From the NCBI RefSeq assembly GCF_030177895.1, contig NZ_CP123448.1:1860001-1924000 (forward strand): a DNA stretch of 64,000 bases, given 5' to 3'. Under the pieces are notes generated by a model. The model searched no databases, had not been told where the DNA came from, and saw nothing but the letters and a program-made list of their open reading frames with translations. The stretch is from Kingella negevensis (GTDB lineage: Bacteria > Pseudomonadota > Gammaproteobacteria > Burkholderiales > Neisseriaceae). Within the stretch, counting starts at the first letter, position 1. The number at the start of each line of letters is the position of its first letter. Positions 56,474-64,000 of the stretch are shown here, in pieces. The position numbers and the translations under genes are program-made.

Positions 56474-56651
56474 ACATTTACAAATATGGTTTGAGCAAGA
56501 CGCAAACAGCCAGCATTTCAGCTAAACCGTTGCTCAGCAATTTAAACAAGGTAATTTCAGCAATCAAGGCGCGAAAAAATACGCATTACTTGTCTTTTTA
56601 CAAGGTGCAGAAAAACAAGCGCAATTAAATTTACCGCAATTATTTGTTTAA
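56474..56651 (+). pseudogene. 3' fragment of an unidentified gene
   Basis: Behind the element the sequence reads in one frame HLQIWFEQDANSQHFS, TAA at 56523-56525, then TVAQQFKQGNFSNQGAKKYA and LLVFLQGAEKQAQLNLPQLF before a final TAA at 56649-56651. Codon use is protein-like. It is the end of a gene whose front was removed by the insertions, with a later stop mutation. Family not recognised. Confidence 0.5.
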
Positions 56652-57031
56652 ATGCCATTTAAGCAGCTTGAAATTGATTTTGTTCTTACGAAAAAATATT
56701 TTTCAGGCAGCCTGAAAGCAAAATTTCATTTTTTAGGTAAAATTTTTGTAAATAAATTTCCTTATGAAACAATGCAATTTAAAGTTATGCAAAAATATTT
56801 TTGTTTAAGAGTTTGACAAGATTTTTTGGGTTGGGTATAGTTTGGTTCTTCGCTGCTACGGAGGCTAATTTTTTTAATTAGATAGTTCTTTAACAAGCAG
56901 ATTACCGATAAGTGTGAGTGCCTGATGGTCTCACACTGCGACAAAAACAGACAAGATTGTGATTAACTTTGGTTAGTTACTCTTTGTTGGTTTCTTTGAA
57001 GCAGACCAGAAGTTAAGTAAGTTAGAGATTG
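56652..57031 (+). other. rRNA operon upstream and leader region
   Basis: Contains one uptake sequence (TTTCAGGCAGCCTGAAA near 56701), the promoter at 56813-56841, an antitermination boxA-like GTTCTTTAACAA (near 56885), and the left half of the 16S processing stem: TTACCGATAAGTGTGAGTGC at 56902-56922, which pairs with 58595-58615 beyond the 16S gene. Confidence 0.75.
56813..56841 (+). promoter_or_regulatory. rRNA operon promoter
   Basis: TTGACA (56813-56818), exact 17-bp spacer, TATAGT (56836-56841), followed by a pyrimidine/GC discriminator TTGGTTCTTCGCTGC. A/T-rich sequence upstream (AAAAATATTTTTGTTTAAGA) can serve as UP element. DksA from this window would be expected to act on it. Confidence 0.85.
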
Positions 57032-58574
<1,543 letters not shown>

Positions 58575-58594
58575 GAGAAAAGAAGAGGCGATTA

Positions 58595-58615
58595 GGTACT
58601 CACACTTATCGGTAA
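58595..58615 (+). other. Right half of the 16S RNase III processing stem
   Basis: GGTACTCACACTTATCGGTAA is the complement of 56902-56922. The two would pair around the 16S precursor. Confidence 0.8.
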
Positions 58616-58639
58616 GCTGAAATAAAGATGCGACACATA

Positions 58640-58716
<77 letters not shown>

Positions 58717-58773
58717 AGAGAATAAACTGAGTTAAATTAGAAGAAAAAGAAATCAATTTAATAGGTAAATACT

Positions 58774-58849
58774 GGGGGCATAGCTCAGTTGGTAGAGCAC
58801 CTGCTTTGCAAGCAGGGGGTCATCGGTTCGATCCCGTTTGCCTCCACCA
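58774..58849 (+). tRNA. tRNA-Ala (anticodon TGC)
   Basis: 76 nt, GGGGGCA/TGCCTCC acceptor stem, anticodon arm CTGCTTTGCAAGCAG, T arm CGGTTCGATCCCG, CCA encoded. Confidence 0.97.
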
Positions 58850-59243
58850 AGATTAAATAAAATGAAAAATTAGATTGCAAATTAAAGCAAGTTTAGATAA
58901 ACTGGCGAGCTTACTTTAATTTGCGATATATTTTTATAAGCGAAAGCTGAGAAGAAGTATAATTAAACGCATCGATCTTTAACAAATTGGAAAGCCGAAA
59001 TCAACAAACAAAGACAATGTTGTCGATTTGGTTTGGGATGCTGATGCAACAGTATTTCAGGCAGCCTGTAAAGGCAACAAATCGAATGACAAAATTTGGG
59101 TGATGATTGTATCAACTAACCTTGAATTCAAAAGGCAAGGTTAGTACACAACAAGCAGTAAGCTTTATCAAAGTAGAGAATCTAAGTTAGTCATGTAGTC
59201 AACGCACTGATTAACAAAGTCAGAAGGTTCTTCAAATGATAGA
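58850..59243 (+). other. tRNA-Ala to 23S spacer
   Basis: 394 bp. Contains a boxA-type ATCTTTAACAAATTGG near 58974, one diverged uptake sequence (TTTCAGGCAGCCTGTAAA near 59054) and the left half of the 23S processing stem GTTCTTCAAATGATAGAGTC (59227 on), which matches the complement after the 23S gene. No further gene. Confidence 0.7.
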
Positions 59244-62124
<2,881 letters not shown>

Positions 62125-62243
62125 CTATCATTTGAAGAACTTTAAAATAAAACCTTTTAAAGTATCAAATATAAAGCTTACTGATAAATACAGTTCATCA
62201 CCTAATAGTTGATTAAATAACGGCTTACCAATTTACAGTTTTT

Positions 62244-62357
62244 GTTTGGCGACCATAGCGGTTTGGTCCCACTCCTTCCCATTTCGAACAGGACAGTGAA
62301 ACAAACCAGCGCCGATGATAGTATAGTCCCTATGCGAAAGTAGGTCATCGCCAAACT
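62244..62357 (+). rRNA. rrf: 5S ribosomal RNA
   Basis: GTTTGGCGACCATAGCGGTT through CATTTCGAACAGGACAGTGA to AGTAGGTCATCGCCAAAC; the ends pair (TTTGGCGA/TCGCCAAA). About 114 nt. Confidence 0.95.
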
Positions 62358-62366
62358 ATTTATTCT

Positions 62367-62397
62367 AAACCCTCTGCTAGTTATTAGTAGAGGGTTT
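62367..62397 (+). terminator. rRNA operon terminator
   Basis: AAACCCTCTGCTA and TAGTAGAGGGTTT around GTTAT, followed by TATC. Lies 10 bp past 5S. Confidence 0.82.
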
Positions 62398-62425
62398 TAT
62401 CTATCTATAAGCTATATGAAAAATT

Positions 62426-63232
62426 GGTGGTGTCCTGAAAAGTGTGCTGTAAAACTAAACAATGCCAAAGTGAATATCAAAGAAAGCTAAATCAAAAACT
62501 TTCTTGTGATAAAACATACTTTTAGAAAAACAACACGTTTTTCTAACCGCTCGCCTTACTTTGTGCCGTAAACGACAGTTATTACCCTCAATGCCAACTG
62601 TGTGTTGCTTACCAACTAGATGCCATTCTTCATTTGAAAAGACATTTAAAAATGCAGCCCAGTCGTCGGTCGCAATTCTGTCATAGGTTACACGCAACTC
62701 TTTCAAACGCCGTTTGAGTGCTCGCGCTGTTGCTAAATCGCGCTTACCCCAAACGTAAGCGACAATTTCGCCACTTTCTCTGTGATAGGCATAGACTAGC
62801 CACACTTTATTAGACTTGTTACCGACAAATGTCCAAAACTCGTCTATTTCAAGTGTAGAGTAATGTTTTTGTTTAGGAAATGGCTCAAACTCATGGCGTT
62901 TTAAGGCAGCCTGAACTTTGTCTTTGCTGTAACCCGTAATTGCTGCAATATCGCGAATGCCACAACCTCTAACGGTCATTCTCCAAACCTGTTCATCAGC
63001 TTTGGAATGACAACCCTTATAGGTAAGGTTATGGTCGCCAATAAAATTACGGCAGCAATCTTTACAAAAATACTTTTGTTTACGATTGCCAGAGTAGCCA
63101 TTTTTCTTTATATTTTGTCCTTGGCAGCGAGGACAAATTAGAGTTATTTCTGTTTTCACACACTCAAATATACTCTGTTTTCGCTGCTTTTTTATTGCTT
63201 ATTTTTTACAGCACACTTTTCAGGACACCACC
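62426..63232 (-). mobile_element. IS1-type element, full copy A
   Basis: 807 bp between GGTGGTGTCCTGAAAAGTGT and its exact inverse. AAATT is found on both sides (62421-62425 and 63233-63237), a possible short target duplication. The element starts 28 bp after the rRNA terminator. Confidence 0.9.
62455..63159 (-). CDS. IS1-family transposase, single-frame type
   Basis: 234 residues from a GTG. Zinc ribbon ITLICPRCQGQNIKKNGYSG with YFCKDCCRNF, helix-turn-helix, then the IS1 catalytic half STLEIDEFWTFVGNKSNKVW, TDDWAAFLNVFSNEEWHLVG, IEGNNCRLRHKVRRAVRKTC and FSKSMFYHKKVFDLAFFDIH. Unlike classical IS1, the InsA-like and InsB-like parts are one open frame, so no -1 frameshift is needed. Differs from copy B by at least V for F in KVRRAVRK. 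Confidence 0.92.
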   Translation of the reverse strand: MKTEITLICPRCQGQNIKKNGYSGNRKQKYFCKDCCRNFIGDHNLTYKGCHSKADEQVWRMTVRGCGIRDIAAITGYSKDKVQAALKRHEFEPFPKQKHYSTLEIDEFWTFVGNKSNKVWLVYAYHRESGEIVAYVWGKRDLATARALKRRLKELRVTYDRIATDDWAAFLNVFSNEEWHLVGKQHTVGIEGNNCRLRHKVRRAVRKTCCFSKSMFYHKKVFDLAFFDIHFGIV

Positions 63233-63240
63233 AAATTATA

Positions 63241-64000
63241 GGTGGTGTCCTGAAAAGTGTGCTGTAAAACTAAACAATGCCAAAATGAATATCAAAGAAA
63301 GCCAAATCAAAAACTTTCTTGTGATAAAACATACTTTTAGAAAAGCAACACGTTTTTCTAAACGCTCGCCTTACTTTGTGCCGTAAACGACAGTTATTAC
63401 CCTCAATGCCAACTGTGTGTTGCTTACCAACTAGATGCCATTCTTCATTTGAAAAGACATTTAAAAATGCAGCCCAGTCGTCGGTCGCAATTCTGTCATA
63501 GGTTACACGCAACTCTTTCAAACGCCGTTTGAGTGCTCGCGCTGTTGCTAAATCGCGCTTACCCCAAACGTAAGCGACAATTTCGCCACTTTCTCTGTGA
63601 TAGGCATAGACTAGCCACACTTTATTAGACTTGTTACCGACAAATGTCCAAAACTCGTCTATTTCAAGTGTAGAGTAATGTTTTTGTTTAGGAAATGGCT
63701 CAAACTCATGGCGTTTTAAGGCAGCCTGAACTTTGTCTTTGCTGTAACCCGTAATTGCTGCAATATCGCGAATGCCACAACCTCTAACGGTCATTCTCCA
63801 AACCTGTTCATCAGCTTTGGAATGACAACCCTTATAGGTAAGGTTATGGTCGCCAATAAAATTACGGCAGCAATCTTTACAAAAATACTTTTGTTTACGA
63901 TTGCCAGAGTAGCCATTTTTCTTTATATTTTGTCCTTGGCAGCGAGGACAAATTAGAGTTATTTCTGTTTTCACACACTCAAATATACTCTGTTTTCGCT
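63241..64000 (-). mobile_element. IS1-type element, copy B (runs off the window)
   Basis: Starts with the same terminal repeat 8 bp (AAATTATA) after copy A, in the same orientation. Its other end lies beyond base 64000. Nearly identical to copy A; the few differences seen lie at the 3' end of the transposase. Confidence 0.88.
63270..63974 (-). CDS. IS1-family transposase, copy B
   Basis: 234 residues, complete, same architecture as copy A, with RRAFRKTCC as in the truncated copy at 54709. The GTG start lies 26 bp from the window edge; it has no strong ribosome binding site, as usual for this element. Confidence 0.92.
   Translation of the reverse strand: MKTEITLICPRCQGQNIKKNGYSGNRKQKYFCKDCCRNFIGDHNLTYKGCHSKADEQVWRMTVRGCGIRDIAAITGYSKDKVQAALKRHEFEPFPKQKHYSTLEIDEFWTFVGNKSNKVWLVYAYHRESGEIVAYVWGKRDLATARALKRRLKELRVTYDRIATDDWAAFLNVFSNEEWHLVGKQHTVGIEGNNCRLRHKVRRAFRKTCCFSKSMFYHKKVFDLAFFDIHFGIV

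Overview
The window is a chromosomal segment from a member of the Neisseriaceae. Three things point there: dense DNA uptake sequences with the core GCAGCCTGAAA (both the AGGCAGCCTGAA and AGGCTGCCTGAA dialects, i.e. the Kingella/Simonsiella/Alysiella type rather than the Neisseria ATGCCGTCTGAA type), Correia-like miniature elements, and neighbour pairs typical of the family (UPF0237/UPF0210, accB-accC, coiled-coil gene-zapA-6S RNA, lptM-lysA-cyaY). I do not assign a species. Most operon ends are closed by hairpins built from two inverted uptake sequences.

Layout. 1-8 kb: a partial ClsC-like phospholipase D lipoprotein, an ACT-domain protein, D-lactate dehydrogenase, a Phd/RelE-type toxin-antitoxin pair with a broken toxin, an IS5-family copy inserted in the signal peptide of a small lipoprotein, a PFL/UPF0210 protein, a NYN/PIN-like protein and a broken membrane protein. 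8-25 kb: polyamine-binding lipoprotein, groES-groEL, metY, a defective IS630-type element nested in a Correia-like end, priA, a SIMPL-domain protein, dksA, accB-accC, a roadblock/LC7 protein, guaA, superoxide dismutase, hemB and a frameshifted PACE efflux gene. 25-36 kb: gpsA, coiled-coil gene, zapA, 6S RNA, a 40-residue lipoprotein, rhlE, a DUF554 protein, a YhbP-like protein, prmC, scpA, a DUF1853 protein, a PglL-type O-oligosaccharyltransferase and a DUF2069 protein. 36-54 kb: cysK, greA, dxs, ppsA, an orphan HsdS, lysA-lptM, cyaY, alaS, a second IS5-type element and bioB.

54-64 kb: an insertion-sequence graveyard (IS630 remnant, truncated IS1-type copy, broken MULE-type element, 3' fragment of a host gene) leads into a complete rRNA operon (strong promoter, 16S, tRNA-Ile, tRNA-Ala, 23S, 5S, terminator). 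Two nearly identical IS1-type copies in tandem, 8 bp apart, follow it and run to the window end.

Most genes are housekeeping: heme, isoprenoid, biotin, lysine, cysteine and methionine synthesis, translation, replication restart and chromosome segregation. The accessory signal lies between the genes: uptake-sequence hairpins, four complete Correia-like elements whose ends match the resident IS630-type element, REP/BIME palindromes with co-varying stems, and several genes broken by frameshifts, stops or insertions. The strongest candidate for new biology is the IS630/Correia relationship: shared termini at matching offsets, and an IS copy sitting at a TA inside a Correia-like terminus.
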